A DNA stretch of 64,000 nt, taken from Billgrantia zhangzhouensis (GTDB lineage Bacteria > Pseudomonadota > Gammaproteobacteria > Pseudomonadales > Halomonadaceae). The notes below the pieces were generated by a model. It searched no databases, was not told where the DNA came from, and saw nothing but the letters and a program-made list of their open reading frames with translations. Numbering within the stretch: position 1 is the stretch's first letter; the number at the start of each line of letters is the position of its first letter. A program made the position numbers and the translations under genes. Shown in pieces: positions 8,340 to 17,720 of this stretch. Where the stretch lies: contig NZ_JABFTT010000005.1 of assembly GCF_021404465.1 (NCBI RefSeq), forward strand, positions 124,001-188,000, given 5' to 3'.

Positions 8340-10439
8340 ATGCCGACACCCCGCCCACTGGCACTGAGCATCTCGCTCGTGTCTGCCCTCGTTTCCATCC
8401 AGACCCAGGCTCAACAACCTGTGGAGGCACAGGCCGAAACCCTGGAGGCGCTGACCATTACCGGGCAGGCCGCGACCAAGACCGACACGCCGTTCGTCGA
8501 AACGCCACAATCGACTTCCACCATCGAGCGTGAAGAGTGGGAACGCCGCGGAGCACACACGGTGCAGCGCGCCCTGGATTATAGTCCCGGCGTCTTCACC
8601 AACCAGATCGGCGCCTCCAACCGCTTCGACTATCTGGTGTTACGCGGCTTCTCCGACGGCAGCCTGAGCAATACCTTCCTCGACGGCCTCAAGCTGATGG
8701 GCGATACCAATTCGCACAGCTCGATGACCGTCGACCCTTGGTTCCTCGACAGCATCGAGGTGGTACGCGGGCCGGCCTCGGTGCTCTATGGCCAGGCCTC
8801 ACCAGGCGGCGTCGTCGCCCTCACCAGCAAGCGTCCGCAGTTCCAGCAGGGTGGCGAGCTGCGCCTTTCCACGGGCAACAATGCCCAGCGCAGCGTCGCC
8901 TTCGACCTTACCGGTCCGCTGGGCGAGCAACAGCGCGTCGCCTACCGACTCGTTGGCCTGGCCAGGGCCGCCGACACCCAGTTCGGCCCGGTGGAGGAAG
9001 AGCGCTACGCCCTTGCCCCTTCGCTGACCTGGGACGTGAGCGATACCACCAGTCTGACGCTCAAGGCCTACCTGCAGCAGGACCCGCAAGGTGGCTATCA
9101 TGCCGGGCTACCCTATGAAGGCACCGTGGTGGACCGCAACGGCCGGCGTATATCCAACGATTTCTTCGAAGGCGAGGACGAGTACGACCGCTACGAACGC
9201 ACCCAGCGCATGCTGGGCTACGAGCTGGAGCATCGATTCAGCGAGGCCTGGACGGGGCGTCAGCGTCTGAGCTATCTCAATTCCGACGTGGTGCTGAATC
9301 AGGTATATGCCTACGGCTGGAACGCCGATGGCAGCGAACTTGTGCGCGGCTACTCCGGCGCCGACGAGTCCTTGAGCGCCTGGACTCTCGACAACCAGCT
9401 CGAGGCCAATCTGTCCACCGGTTTCATCGACCATACCGTGCTGGTCGGCGCCGACTATCAGCGCCGCGACAATCGCGTAACATGGCCCTCAGGCCTGTTT
9501 CCCAATATCGATGCCTTCGATCCGCAGTACGGCGCCGGACCAGTCGATATGTACGCCCCCCTGCGTGAGGACCACGAACTCCGCCAAACCGGCATCTACC
9601 TGCAGGATCAAATGGCCCTGGGCAACTGGCGGCTGACGCTGGGCGGACGCTACGACTGGGTGGACATCACCAGCACCGACCGGGACAGCGGTGACACCAG
9701 CGAACTCGACGACACCCAATTCAGCGGGCGCGCCGGCCTGCTCTACCTGTTCGACAACGGTGTCGCGCCCTACCTCAGCTACTCCACCGCGTTCACGCCG
9801 ACCAGCTTCGTCGATGCCGAGGGCGACCTGCTCCCGCCGATGGAAGGCAGGCAGATCGAGACCGGCCTGAAGTATCAGCCGGCGGGAACCCGGGATCGTT
9901 ACAGCGTAGCGCTGTTCCAGATCAACCAGGAGAACGTGGGCACCAAGGAACAGCCCACCGACCCCTATCGTGCCGTGGGCGAGATCGAATCCAAGGGGCT
10001 CGAGCTCGAGGCATACACCCACCTGACCGACAGCCTGAGACTGCAAGCGGCCTATAGCTATACCGACATCACCTACAAGCGTGACGATGAGGGCAACCAG
10101 GGCAACCGTGCCGTCTACGCACCGCGCCACCAGGCCAGCCTGTGGGGTCATTACGCCTTTCAGAACGGTGCGCTGGCCGGGCTCGATACGGGGCTGGGGA
10201 TACGCCATTACGCCGATATCCAGGCCGATCGCGCCAACACCGCTGCGGTGCCGGCGTATACCCTGGTCGACGCCACCCTGGGCTACGACCTCGGCCAACT
10301 CGGCCTCGACGGCATGAGCGCGCGCCTCAACGTCACCAACCTCACCGACGAAGAGTACGTGGCCTCGTGCAACTCGCTCGAGTTCTGCTACTTCGGCGCC
10401 GAGCGCGGCGTGCTCGGCACGCTGAGCTACACTTTCTAA
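8340..10439 (+). CDS. TonB-dependent siderophore receptor (FhuA/FoxA-like)
   Basis: This is a 699-residue outer-membrane receptor with a signal peptide (about 1-24, ending TQAQ). A candidate TonB box lies near LEALTITG (about 36-43). The plug domain contains RGFSDGSLSNTFLDGL and VVRGPASVLYGQASPGGVV. A 22-strand type barrel ends in NLTDEEYVAS...LSYTF. Length and motifs fit ferric-hydroxamate type receptors, but the ligand cannot be read from sequence. The start at 8340 has GAGGA upstream, and a longer upstream frame would run into the preceding gene. It is paralogous to the converging receptor at 10512-12584; both end with a CYxG motif and a preceding Cys. Confidence 0.93.
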   Translation: MPTPRPLALSISLVSALVSIQTQAQQPVEAQAETLEALTITGQAATKTDTPFVETPQSTSTIEREEWERRGAHTVQRALDYSPGVFTNQIGASNRFDYLVLRGFSDGSLSNTFLDGLKLMGDTNSHSSMTVDPWFLDSIEVVRGPASVLYGQASPGGVVALTSKRPQFQQGGELRLSTGNNAQRSVAFDLTGPLGEQQRVAYRLVGLARAADTQFGPVEEERYALAPSLTWDVSDTTSLTLKAYLQQDPQGGYHAGLPYEGTVVDRNGRRISNDFFEGEDEYDRYERTQRMLGYELEHRFSEAWTGRQRLSYLNSDVVLNQVYAYGWNADGSELVRGYSGADESLSAWTLDNQLEANLSTGFIDHTVLVGADYQRRDNRVTWPSGLFPNIDAFDPQYGAGPVDMYAPLREDHELRQTGIYLQDQMALGNWRLTLGGRYDWVDITSTDRDSGDTSELDDTQFSGRAGLLYLFDNGVAPYLSYSTAFTPTSFVDAEGDLLPPMEGRQIETGLKYQPAGTRDRYSVALFQINQENVGTKEQPTDPYRAVGEIESKGLELEAYTHLTDSLRLQAAYSYTDITYKRDDEGNQGNRAVYAPRHQASLWGHYAFQNGALAGLDTGLGIRHYADIQADRANTAAVPAYTLVDATLGYDLGQLGLDGMSARLNVTNLTDEEYVASCNSLEFCYFGAERGVLGTLSYTF

Positions 10440-10468
10440 CGTTGCGATGGAATTCCAGTACAATGCAA

Positions 10469-10491
10469 ACACCCGGCCGAGGGCCGGGTGT
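10469..10491. terminator. bidirectional hairpin between two convergent receptor genes
   Basis: A perfect 10-base stem ACACCCGGCC/GGCCGGGTGT with a GAG loop lies 30 bases after one receptor stop and 20 before the other. The T-tracts on both sides are weak, so termination efficiency is uncertain. Confidence 0.7.
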
Positions 10492-10511
10492 CTTGCGTAA
10501 CGCCTGGAGAA

Positions 10512-12584
10512 TCACCAGCGATAGCTGAGGCTGCCGATCACACTGCGCGACTCACCGTAATAGCACCAGAAGTCGACCTCGCAGGAGGCGACATAGGTTT
10601 CATCCGTCAGGTTGTTGACGTTGAGCTGTGCCCGCCAGTTGTCATCGAAGTCGTAGGCGACCATGGCATCGACCAAGGTGTAATCGGACACCTCGAGCTC
10701 ACCTCCCACGCTGGAACCCACATGACGGACGCCGCCTCCCAGTTGCAGGCCGCCGAGCGCCCCCTGGGTGAAAGCGTAATCGATCCACGTGGAGGCCTGG
10801 TGGCGCGGAATGAGATCCTTGCGTTGGTCACCCTCGGTACGCGCATCGGTGTAGGTATAGGCGGCAGTGAGGCGCAGTTCGTCGCTCAACTGGATACGCC
10901 CCTCCAGTTCGAAACCTTGCGAGCGCTGTTCTCCCTCTTGCACTTGGAAGCCACCCGGCGAAGGCACGAGACCGTTACTTTCCTTGAGGTCGAAGATGGC
11001 CGCAGTGACATAACCGTCCCATTGCGGCGGGGCGATCTTCACACCCAGTTCCCACTGCTCTCCCTCGCGGGGCTCGTAAAGCTCGCCGGCATCGTCCACG
11101 CGCCCTAGAGGATCGAAGGACTCCGTGTAACTCAGATAGGGATGAATGCCATGCTCACCCAGATACATCACGCCGCCACTCCAGGAGAGATGATTGTCAT
11201 CTGAGCGCTCCGTCACCCCGGTAGTACGGTCGGCGTTCTCGGTTTCCGCCTGGTCATAGCGCACTCCACCCAGCAGTACCCAACGGTCAGCCAAGCGCAG
11301 TTGATTCTGTAGATAGACCCCGGTTTGCTGCTTGCCGATATGACGCTCGACACGCTGATCTAGATCGATGGGCGTGAAATTGCCGTACACGGGATCGAAG
11401 ACATCGATGGTACCGAAGGCAAAACTATCGGCTTCATGGCCGTTCAGCTTGAGATCCTGATAGTCGACGCCAAACAGCAGCGTATTCTCGTAGCCGTCGC
11501 CGGACCAGATGCCGATCGTGCGGTTGTCGATCGTCCAGCTATTGATAGTACCGTCGCGATGGGTATGGCCCTGCCCTGCCTCGCGCGGCCCCTGCATGCC
11601 CAGCACATAGCTGCTGCGCAGCAGCAAGTCCAGTTCGCTGTAGCGCAGGTTCTGCTCAAAGCGCCAAGCGTCGTTGAACCAATGCTCCAGCTCGTAGCCC
11701 AGTGCCCACTGGGTACGTTCATTCGTATCGTAGCCGGGTTGGCTGAGGTTGGTCTGGCGATCGATCCTGCCGTGGGGAGTGTCCTGAACGGTACCATAGG
11801 GCGGCTTGAAGGGATTGACGGGTACGCCGTCATCCTTTTGCAGGCTGGCCAGTAGCGTCACGGTGGTATCCTCGCTCAAATCCACCGCCAGGCTGGGAGC
11901 GAAGTAGTAACGCTCGTTGTTCGTGTGATCGAGATCACCGTCGCGCTCCTTCCAGGTACCGACCAGCCGATAGCGCACGTCACCGGAGTCGGTAAGCGGC
12001 CCTGAACTGTCGACGCCGATCTGGCGATGATCGCGATTTCCGAGCTGCAGGTCGACCCTCCCTTGCCGCTCACGGGTAGGACGCTTGCTGACGACATTGA
12101 CCAACCCTCCGGGCGGTGCCTCGCCGTAAAGGATCGACGAGGGCCCCTTGAAGACCTCGACACGTTCCATGCCATAGAGCTCGGGCAGCCACTGGTAGAA
12201 GCCCTCGCGGTAGATACGCAAGCCGTCCTGATAGGTGGAGTGATTGAAGCCACGTACCTGAAGCCAATCGGTGTCGTTGTCCGATCCGTAATGGCCGGAA
12301 AGAACACCGGCCCGGTAGCGAAAGGTCTCATCGAGCTGCTGCACGTTGCGTGTCTCGAGTTCCTCCCTATCGACCAGGGAAACGGGGCGCGGTGTCTCGA
12401 CCAGCGGCGAAGCCACTTTCAACGCCGTGCCGACCACCACGAGAGTGTCCGTCTCGAGCATTTCCTCTTCAGCCAATGCCTGTGGCGTCATGCCGAGCAG
12501 CACGCCCCCTATCGTAAGGCCAAGTGCGAGGCGTACCGCCTGCGCTAGTGCGTTCGGCTGAGAAGGAGGACAAGCGTGGGACAT
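10512..12584 (-). CDS. TonB-dependent siderophore receptor
   Basis: This is a 690-residue outer-membrane receptor. It has an unusually long signal peptide (about 1-38, ending PQALA) and a TonB box-like DTLVVVG (about 45-51). The plug contains RGFNHSTYQDGLRIY and VFKGPSSILYGEAPPGGLV, and the barrel ends in LNVNNLTDETYVAS...LSYRW. The start ATG at 12584 has GAGG nine bases upstream. It is similar in the plug and at the C-terminus to the receptor at 8340-10439, so both belong to the ferrichrome/ferrioxamine receptor group. They converge on a shared terminator hairpin. Confidence 0.93.
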   Translation of the reverse strand: MSHACPPSQPNALAQAVRLALGLTIGGVLLGMTPQALAEEEMLETDTLVVVGTALKVASPLVETPRPVSLVDREELETRNVQQLDETFRYRAGVLSGHYGSDNDTDWLQVRGFNHSTYQDGLRIYREGFYQWLPELYGMERVEVFKGPSSILYGEAPPGGLVNVVSKRPTRERQGRVDLQLGNRDHRQIGVDSSGPLTDSGDVRYRLVGTWKERDGDLDHTNNERYYFAPSLAVDLSEDTTVTLLASLQKDDGVPVNPFKPPYGTVQDTPHGRIDRQTNLSQPGYDTNERTQWALGYELEHWFNDAWRFEQNLRYSELDLLLRSSYVLGMQGPREAGQGHTHRDGTINSWTIDNRTIGIWSGDGYENTLLFGVDYQDLKLNGHEADSFAFGTIDVFDPVYGNFTPIDLDQRVERHIGKQQTGVYLQNQLRLADRWVLLGGVRYDQAETENADRTTGVTERSDDNHLSWSGGVMYLGEHGIHPYLSYTESFDPLGRVDDAGELYEPREGEQWELGVKIAPPQWDGYVTAAIFDLKESNGLVPSPGGFQVQEGEQRSQGFELEGRIQLSDELRLTAAYTYTDARTEGDQRKDLIPRHQASTWIDYAFTQGALGGLQLGGGVRHVGSSVGGELEVSDYTLVDAMVAYDFDDNWRAQLNVNNLTDETYVASCEVDFWCYYGESRSVIGSLSYRW

Positions 12585-12665
12585 GGTGTGCGACCTCTAC
12601 AAAAGGGCTATAGCGGAGTGGGAGTCAGCAGTGATGCGTTCACCACGCGACAACAATCAGTATCG

Positions 12666-12685
12666 AATGGTAATTGCAATCATAC
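12666..12685. promoter_or_regulatory. Fur-like operator for the leftward receptor
   Basis: The run AATGGTAATTGCAATCATAC is an AT-rich partial palindrome (GGTAATTGCAATCAT) about 80-100 bases upstream of the leftward receptor start. It matches the Fur consensus only loosely. Confidence 0.45.
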
Positions 12686-12710
12686 AGCATACCTAGTCGT
12701 TTGATAAATA

Positions 12711-12731
12711 AAATGCAAACCATTATCGTTA
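12711..12731. promoter_or_regulatory. Fur-like operator sharing an 18-base core with the site at 18698
   Basis: AATGCAAACCATTATCGT occurs here and again exactly at 18698-18715, upstream of the binding-protein and ATPase genes. The core resembles half of a Fur box (CATTATCGT). It lies about 80 bases before the rightward receptor start at 12809. Exact sharing argues for a common iron regulator. Confidence 0.65.
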
Positions 12732-12808
12732 CATGCTCTACAGGTAGATTCGCACTGTCGCTACTGAGCGACTCGATAGCTCAACTGCAAGCAAGGGAAC
12801 GACGTACC

Positions 12809-14953
12809 ATGCCCTCAAAAACACCTATCGCCTGGCTGGCACCGATAATGTTCGGCTCCGCTCTGCCAGGATTGGCCTTCGCCCAAGCCAATGACGAAGC
12901 TGCCGCCTCATCCGACCTTTCTCCGCTGGTAGTGACCGCAACCCGGAACCGTAGCCAAGCTGGTGAAACACCCCAGAAGGTGACCGTCATCACCCGCGAG
13001 CAGATCGAACAGCAGCTTGCCGTCACCCGCGACCGCGGCCAGATCCTGGGCAACCTGATTCCCGGCTACTCACCCAGCCGCCAGAAGATGACCAACTCCG
13101 GCGAAACGTTTCGTGGCCGCGCTCCGCTCTACATGATCGACGGCGTGCCGCAGTCAACGCCCATACGCGACAGCTCCCGCGAGAGCTATACCATCGATCT
13201 CGACATGGTCGAGCGCATCGAGGTGATACATGGCGCCAGCGCCGAGCACGGCCTGGGCGCTACCGGCGGCATCATCAATTTCGTGACAAAGCGCGCAGAA
13301 GGTGATGGCATCAACCACCATGTCTCGAGCCAGATCACCTTCGACGACAAGCTCGACTCGGAAGGCCTCGGCCATCGGCTGGGCTACCGCCTCAGCGCCC
13401 AGCAAGGCGATTGGGATTTTCTTGGCGGCATGACCCGGCAGGAGCAAGGCATCTTCCGTGATGGCAGCGGACAGAATATTGGCATTGATCCCATCCAGGG
13501 TGAGATTCAGGATTCGACCAGCTACGACCTCTTCGCCAAACTCGGCTACTGGATCGACGACGACCAGAGCCTGGAATTCTCCCTCAACCGCTTCGAGCTG
13601 GAGGGCAATAACGACTACGTGCCGGTAGTGGGGAACAGAGCCAACGGGGTCCCGACCAGCGCCGAGCGTGGCACACCGGACGGCGAAGCTTCCTACAACG
13701 AATCCACTACCGCGCAGCTCACCTATCGGCACGGTGACTGGTTCGGTAACCAACTGGATGCCAAGGTCTATCACCAGCGCTTTCGCGCCCAGTTCGGCCC
13801 CCACCCCAGCGCCTTTCCCTACCAGGACGCTCAGGGCAACGCCCGGCTCGACCAAAGCCGCAATGAATCCGATAAATTGGGCGCGAAGTTCACCCTGAGC
13901 CGCAGCGGCCTGTTCGATGACCGCGTATCGCTGGCCACCGGCATCGACCTGCTGCAGGACGAGACCCAGCAGCGTCTGGTACAGACCAACCGCAGCTACG
14001 TACCCGAGACCCAGTTCCGCAATGCCGCGGCCTTCCTGCAGGGTTCGCTGCAAGTGGTCCAGCCACTGACGCTACATGCTGGCGTTCGCTACGAGCACGC
14101 TCAGCTCGATGTCGATACCTACCAGACCCTTTCCCGCAGCGATGTCAGGCAGGATGGGGTGACGGTGGAAGGCGGCAAGCCGAGCTTCGACGAGACGCTG
14201 TACAACTTCGGGCTGGTCTACCAGGTCACCGACTGGGCACAGCTGTTCGCCAACTACTCCGAAGGCTTCGGCATGCCTGACGTGGGTCGGGTACTGCGGG
14301 CCGTCAACAGCGAAGGTCAGTCCATCGATACGCTGCTGGAGCTGAGCCCGATCATCACTGACAACCGCGAGGTCGGCACCCGCTTCGATTGGGGCCGTGC
14401 CCGACTGGAGCTGAGCTACTACGAGTCAGACTCCGACCTAGGCGAACGACTTGTCCAGGACAACAGTGGGGTGTTCGTGGGCAATCGAGAAAAGACCGAG
14501 ATCCGTGGCGTTGAACTGGCGGGCGAACTCGACATGACCGGCGCCCATGGCCTGCGCGTCTCTTACGCTCGTAACCGGGGCAAGTCCGACACCACGGGCG
14601 ATGGTCGGGTCGATACCGAGCTGACCGGCCTCAATATCGCTCCTGAGCGATTGACGGTTGGCTGGAACGCTAGTTGGAGCGACGATCTCTCGACCCACCT
14701 GCAGGCAAGCCACTTCTTCAATCGAGACTTCAACGACCAGGACGAACCCGACCTGCGCCGCTTCGACGGCTACACCTTGGTCGATGCCTCGCTCGGTTAT
14801 CGTCTGCCCGTGGGCCAGCTCTCCTTCGGCGTCGAGAACCTCACCGACGAGCAGTACATCACCTACTATTCACAGACCGCCCGCCCTGGCGACGACCAGT
14901 ATTTCGCCGGTCGCGGTCGTACCTTTACTATCGGTTATCAACTGGACTTCTGA
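12809..14953 (+). CDS. TonB-dependent receptor (IutA/RhtA-like, carboxylate/hydroxamate siderophore type)
   Basis: This is a 714-residue outer-membrane receptor with a signal peptide (about 1-24, ending GLAFA) and a TonB box-like SPLVVTATRN. The plug has FRGRAPLYMIDGVPQS and VERIEVIHGASAEHGLGATGG, and the barrel closes with NLTDEQYITYYS and a final FTIGYQLDF. The plug style is closest to IutA/RhtA/FpvA-type receptors and unlike the two receptors on its left. I chose the ATG at 12809 with AAGGGA upstream; longer in-frame starts from 12674 would cross the operator region. A strong terminator follows. Confidence 0.92.
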   Translation: MPSKTPIAWLAPIMFGSALPGLAFAQANDEAAASSDLSPLVVTATRNRSQAGETPQKVTVITREQIEQQLAVTRDRGQILGNLIPGYSPSRQKMTNSGETFRGRAPLYMIDGVPQSTPIRDSSRESYTIDLDMVERIEVIHGASAEHGLGATGGIINFVTKRAEGDGINHHVSSQITFDDKLDSEGLGHRLGYRLSAQQGDWDFLGGMTRQEQGIFRDGSGQNIGIDPIQGEIQDSTSYDLFAKLGYWIDDDQSLEFSLNRFELEGNNDYVPVVGNRANGVPTSAERGTPDGEASYNESTTAQLTYRHGDWFGNQLDAKVYHQRFRAQFGPHPSAFPYQDAQGNARLDQSRNESDKLGAKFTLSRSGLFDDRVSLATGIDLLQDETQQRLVQTNRSYVPETQFRNAAAFLQGSLQVVQPLTLHAGVRYEHAQLDVDTYQTLSRSDVRQDGVTVEGGKPSFDETLYNFGLVYQVTDWAQLFANYSEGFGMPDVGRVLRAVNSEGQSIDTLLELSPIITDNREVGTRFDWGRARLELSYYESDSDLGERLVQDNSGVFVGNREKTEIRGVELAGELDMTGAHGLRVSYARNRGKSDTTGDGRVDTELTGLNIAPERLTVGWNASWSDDLSTHLQASHFFNRDFNDQDEPDLRRFDGYTLVDASLGYRLPVGQLSFGVENLTDEQYITYYSQTARPGDDQYFAGRGRTFTIGYQLDF

Positions 14954-14987
14954 TTCCTCGCCCCTCGGGGGCCTGGCTTACTGTTTG

Positions 14988-15012
14988 GCGACGCCTCTGG
15001 CGTCGCTTTTTT
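14988..15012 (+). terminator. rho-independent terminator of the third receptor gene
   Basis: An 8-base perfect stem GCGACGCC/GGCGTCGC with loop TCT is followed by six T residues. It lies 35 bases after the receptor stop codon. Confidence 0.9.
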
Positions 15013-15028
15013 CATCCTACCCGTGCCT

Positions 15029-15652
15029 TCAGCGCCACCACTCGGGATGTGCTGCCCGAAACTCCTGTCGACGGGACGCTTCCTGCGCCTGCTTGTTGAG
15101 CGCTGGCGCCAGCAGTGCCTCGGCACGCGTGGGAGAAAGGATGAACAGGCCATCGTCGTCGCCCACGATCAGATCACCCGGGGCAATTGCCACACCGGCA
15201 ATGGCCACCGGTATGTTGACCTCGTCCTCGAGCTGCATTGCACGGGTGGTGAGCGGACTCGCCCCGCGCGAGAAGATCGGCAGGTTGAGCCGCGCCAGCT
15301 CGGCCGTATCGGTGACCCGACCAGAGGTCACCACCCCGGCAAGGCCCTTGCGCAGGGCCGCATAGCTGCGCAGCTCGCCCCAGCAGGCGCGGCTCTCGTC
15401 GCCGGAAACCTCGATCACCAGCACGTCCCCCGGTTCGGCCACTTCCAGCGCCTGGCGAATTACGCTGCCGTCGAGATGCGGAATGCGCACCGTCAGGGCA
15501 CGACCCAACAGCCTGACGGGGCGGCACACCGGCTCGAGGCCGGCAATAGCGCCGAAATCGGTGAAATGGCCGAGGGTAGACGTGGCAATGCTGCGATACT
15601 GCGCCAGCAACGCCGACGCAACGCCCGACACGCGGGGATGGACGTCGAACAT
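15029..15652 (-). CDS. RraA/HMG-aldolase family protein at the end of the siderophore permease operon
   Basis: This is a 207-residue protein of the RraA / 4-hydroxy-4-methyl-2-oxoglutarate aldolase fold. The family includes metal-dependent pyruvate aldolases and the RNase E inhibitor RraA. Family regions visible are GDVLVIEVSGDE, WGELRSYAAL (G92, E93), and EVNIPVAIAGVAIAPGDLIVGDDDG near residues 145-170. The usual G-x-V-R-D motif reads GRVTD (111-115): the substrate-binding Arg is Thr, while the metal-binding Asp is kept. Aldolase activity is therefore doubtful. The gene begins 33 bases after the upstream permease stop with AAGGAGAG as ribosome site, so it looks like the fourth gene of that operon. 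Confidence 0.82.
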   Translation of the reverse strand: MFDVHPRVSGVASALLAQYRSIATSTLGHFTDFGAIAGLEPVCRPVRLLGRALTVRIPHLDGSVIRQALEVAEPGDVLVIEVSGDESRACWGELRSYAALRKGLAGVVTSGRVTDTAELARLNLPIFSRGASPLTTRAMQLEDEVNIPVAIAGVAIAPGDLIVGDDDGLFILSPTRAEALLAPALNKQAQEASRRQEFRAAHPEWWR

Positions 15653-15684
15653 CGCGGTCTCTCCTTGTTGCCTGTGGCTGACGC

Positions 15685-16719
15685 TCAGCTACGCCAGCGG
15701 TGGAGTAGATAGATAAAGAACGGTGCGCCGATACCGGCAATAAAAATGCCCGCCGGCAAATCCCGCGGCAGGAAAGCGATTCGGCCCAGCAGGTCGGCAT
15801 ACAACACAATCAGTGCGCCGATCATCGCACTGGCTGGTACCAGTCCGGTGTGACGGCATGCCACCAACCGGCGGGCAATGTGCGGCGCGAGCAAGCCGAC
15901 GAAGCTCAGCCCACCGGCAAACGCCACCGCTGCTCCGGCCAGCGCCACAGCCAGCAGCAACAGGGCCATGCGACTGCCCTGCAGCGCCGTACCGAGCCCG
16001 ACGGCCAACTCGTCGCCGAGTGCCAGGGCATCCAGGCGTCGCGCAAACACCAGCGCCAGAGGCAACCCCACCAGCGCCCAGGGAGCCAGCCCTGCCACCT
16101 CCCGCCACTGGGCGCCGTAGAGGCTGCCAGTCAGCCAGACATAGGCCTGCATGGCCGTGGTATCGGGACTCAACACCAATACCAACATGGTACCCGCACC
16201 GAGTGCGGCGGCCATGCCGATACCGATCAATACCAAGCGTGCCGGGGTCACACCACGCCCGGTCAGGGCGATGATGGCCATCGCCACGAGCAGTGCGCCG
16301 CTCAACGCCGCCATCGGCAGCCAGGCCTCGCCCAACGCCGCTCCACCCAGGGCCAGGAAACTCACTGCTGCCAACGAGGCACCACCAGTAATGCCTATCA
16401 CATCTGGCGAGGCCAGGGGGTTGCGCACCAGCCCCTGCAACAGCAACCCGGCTACTCCCAAGCAGGCGCCGACGAGGATCGCCAGCACCACCCGGGGCAG
16501 GCGGATCTCGTGAACGATCAAGGCAATGTCACTGCGCTGGGGTACCACCAACGCCTCCAGCACCGCCTCGGGTGAGGTCATCTGGCTGCCCAGGCTGAGC
16601 GAGGCCAGGGCACTGGCAGCGAGGGCCACGGCGAGTACTAGGGTCACCGCAAAGGCGCGACGCTCGAAGCGTAGCGACAGCCGACCACCGGCGAGACGTA
16701 CCACGACAGCGGAACTCAT
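15685..16719 (-). CDS. fecD: FecCD-family siderophore ABC transporter permease (second subunit)
   Basis: This is a 344-residue polytopic inner-membrane permease with about nine or ten hydrophobic segments. FecCD/BtuC family hallmarks are RLPRVVLAILVGACLGVAGLLLQGLVRNPLASPDVIGITGGAS near residues 73-115 and FVGLLAPHIARRLV near 283-296. It forms the membrane channel with the upstream paralogue and transports a ferric siderophore. The start at 16719 overlaps the upstream permease stop (ATGA). The gene symbol reflects family position only; ferric citrate is not implied. Confidence 0.9.
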   Translation of the reverse strand: MSSAVVVRLAGGRLSLRFERRAFAVTLVLAVALAASALASLSLGSQMTSPEAVLEALVVPQRSDIALIVHEIRLPRVVLAILVGACLGVAGLLLQGLVRNPLASPDVIGITGGASLAAVSFLALGGAALGEAWLPMAALSGALLVAMAIIALTGRGVTPARLVLIGIGMAAALGAGTMLVLVLSPDTTAMQAYVWLTGSLYGAQWREVAGLAPWALVGLPLALVFARRLDALALGDELAVGLGTALQGSRMALLLLAVALAGAAVAFAGGLSFVGLLAPHIARRLVACRHTGLVPASAMIGALIVLYADLLGRIAFLPRDLPAGIFIAGIGAPFFIYLLHRWRS

Positions 16720-17720
16720 GGTGTGAAACTCCGACGCCGGGCGAGGTGGAGGAAGAACGGGGTACCAAGCAGTGCCGTCATCACCCCTACCGGCACCTCC
16801 TGAGGGGGCATAAGCAGCCGCGCCAAAGTATCGGCAGCGAGCAGCAAGCCGGCGCCGAGCAAGGCGCAGCCGGGCAGCACCCAACGGTGGTCACGGCCGA
16901 ACAGCGCACGCACCATATGCGGCACGATCAAGCCCACGAAACCAATCAGACCGGCCAGCGCCACCGAACCACCGGCCAACACGATCACCGCCACGCCAGC
17001 CAGCAGCTTGACCCGGGCGGTACGTTGTCCCAAGCCTTTGACCACCTCATCGTCGAGCACTAGCAGGTTGAGCTGGCGTACCAGCATCAGGCAGACGCCC
17101 GCGGCGACCAGGAAGAACGGCAGCAGAGACAGCAGCATGTCCAGGCCACGCCCCGCCACCGAGCCGGCAAGCCACAGCAACAGACTTTCGAAGCCCTCCT
17201 GGTCGATGACCAACAGCCCCTGGGCCAGCGAGACGAACAATGCGGTCACCGCAACTCCGCCCAGCACCACCCGCACCGGCGAGAAACCGCCATCGCGCCC
17301 ACGCCCCAGCAGAGCGACCAGCAGTGCCGCCACAAAGGCGCCGAGGAAGGCCGCCCAGGCCAGCGCCAAGGGTGAGCGCAGAGCGAAGATACTGCTAGCC
17401 ACCACCACGAAGCACATGGCGCCGGCATTGATACCGAGGATGCTCGGCGCCGCCAGGGCGTTGCGTGTGAGGGTCTGCATCAGAGCACCGGCCACCGCCA
17501 GACTAGCCCCTACCACGGCGGCGATCAGCGCACGCGGCAAACGCTCGGTGCGCAGGATCAGGTGCTGTACTGAACTCGGATCGGGCGCGAGAAGGGCCTC
17601 TACCAATGTGGCCGGGGCGATCGCGGTGGCACCTAACGTCAGGCTGGCAAGACCAGCGGCAAGCGCCAATAGTGCTCCCATTACCAACCCCATCAGCCGG
17701 GCCTCAGGAGTGGTCAACAT
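16716..17720 (-). CDS. fecC: FecCD-family siderophore ABC transporter permease (first subunit)
   Basis: This is a 334-residue polytopic permease with the family signatures RLPRALIAAVVGASLAVAGALMQTLTRNALAAPSILGINAGA (about 57-98) and GFVGLIVPHMVRALFG (about 268-283). Two permease genes side by side suggest a heterodimeric channel. The ATG at 17720 overlaps the binding-protein stop codon by seven bases and is preceded by a purine-rich GGGAGGGCGGGA stretch. It continues into the second permease with a four-base overlap. Confidence 0.9.
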   Translation of the reverse strand: MLTTPEARLMGLVMGALLALAAGLASLTLGATAIAPATLVEALLAPDPSSVQHLILRTERLPRALIAAVVGASLAVAGALMQTLTRNALAAPSILGINAGAMCFVVVASSIFALRSPLALAWAAFLGAFVAALLVALLGRGRDGGFSPVRVVLGGVAVTALFVSLAQGLLVIDQEGFESLLLWLAGSVAGRGLDMLLSLLPFFLVAAGVCLMLVRQLNLLVLDDEVVKGLGQRTARVKLLAGVAVIVLAGGSVALAGLIGFVGLIVPHMVRALFGRDHRWVLPGCALLGAGLLLAADTLARLLMPPQEVPVGVMTALLGTPFFLHLARRRSFTP

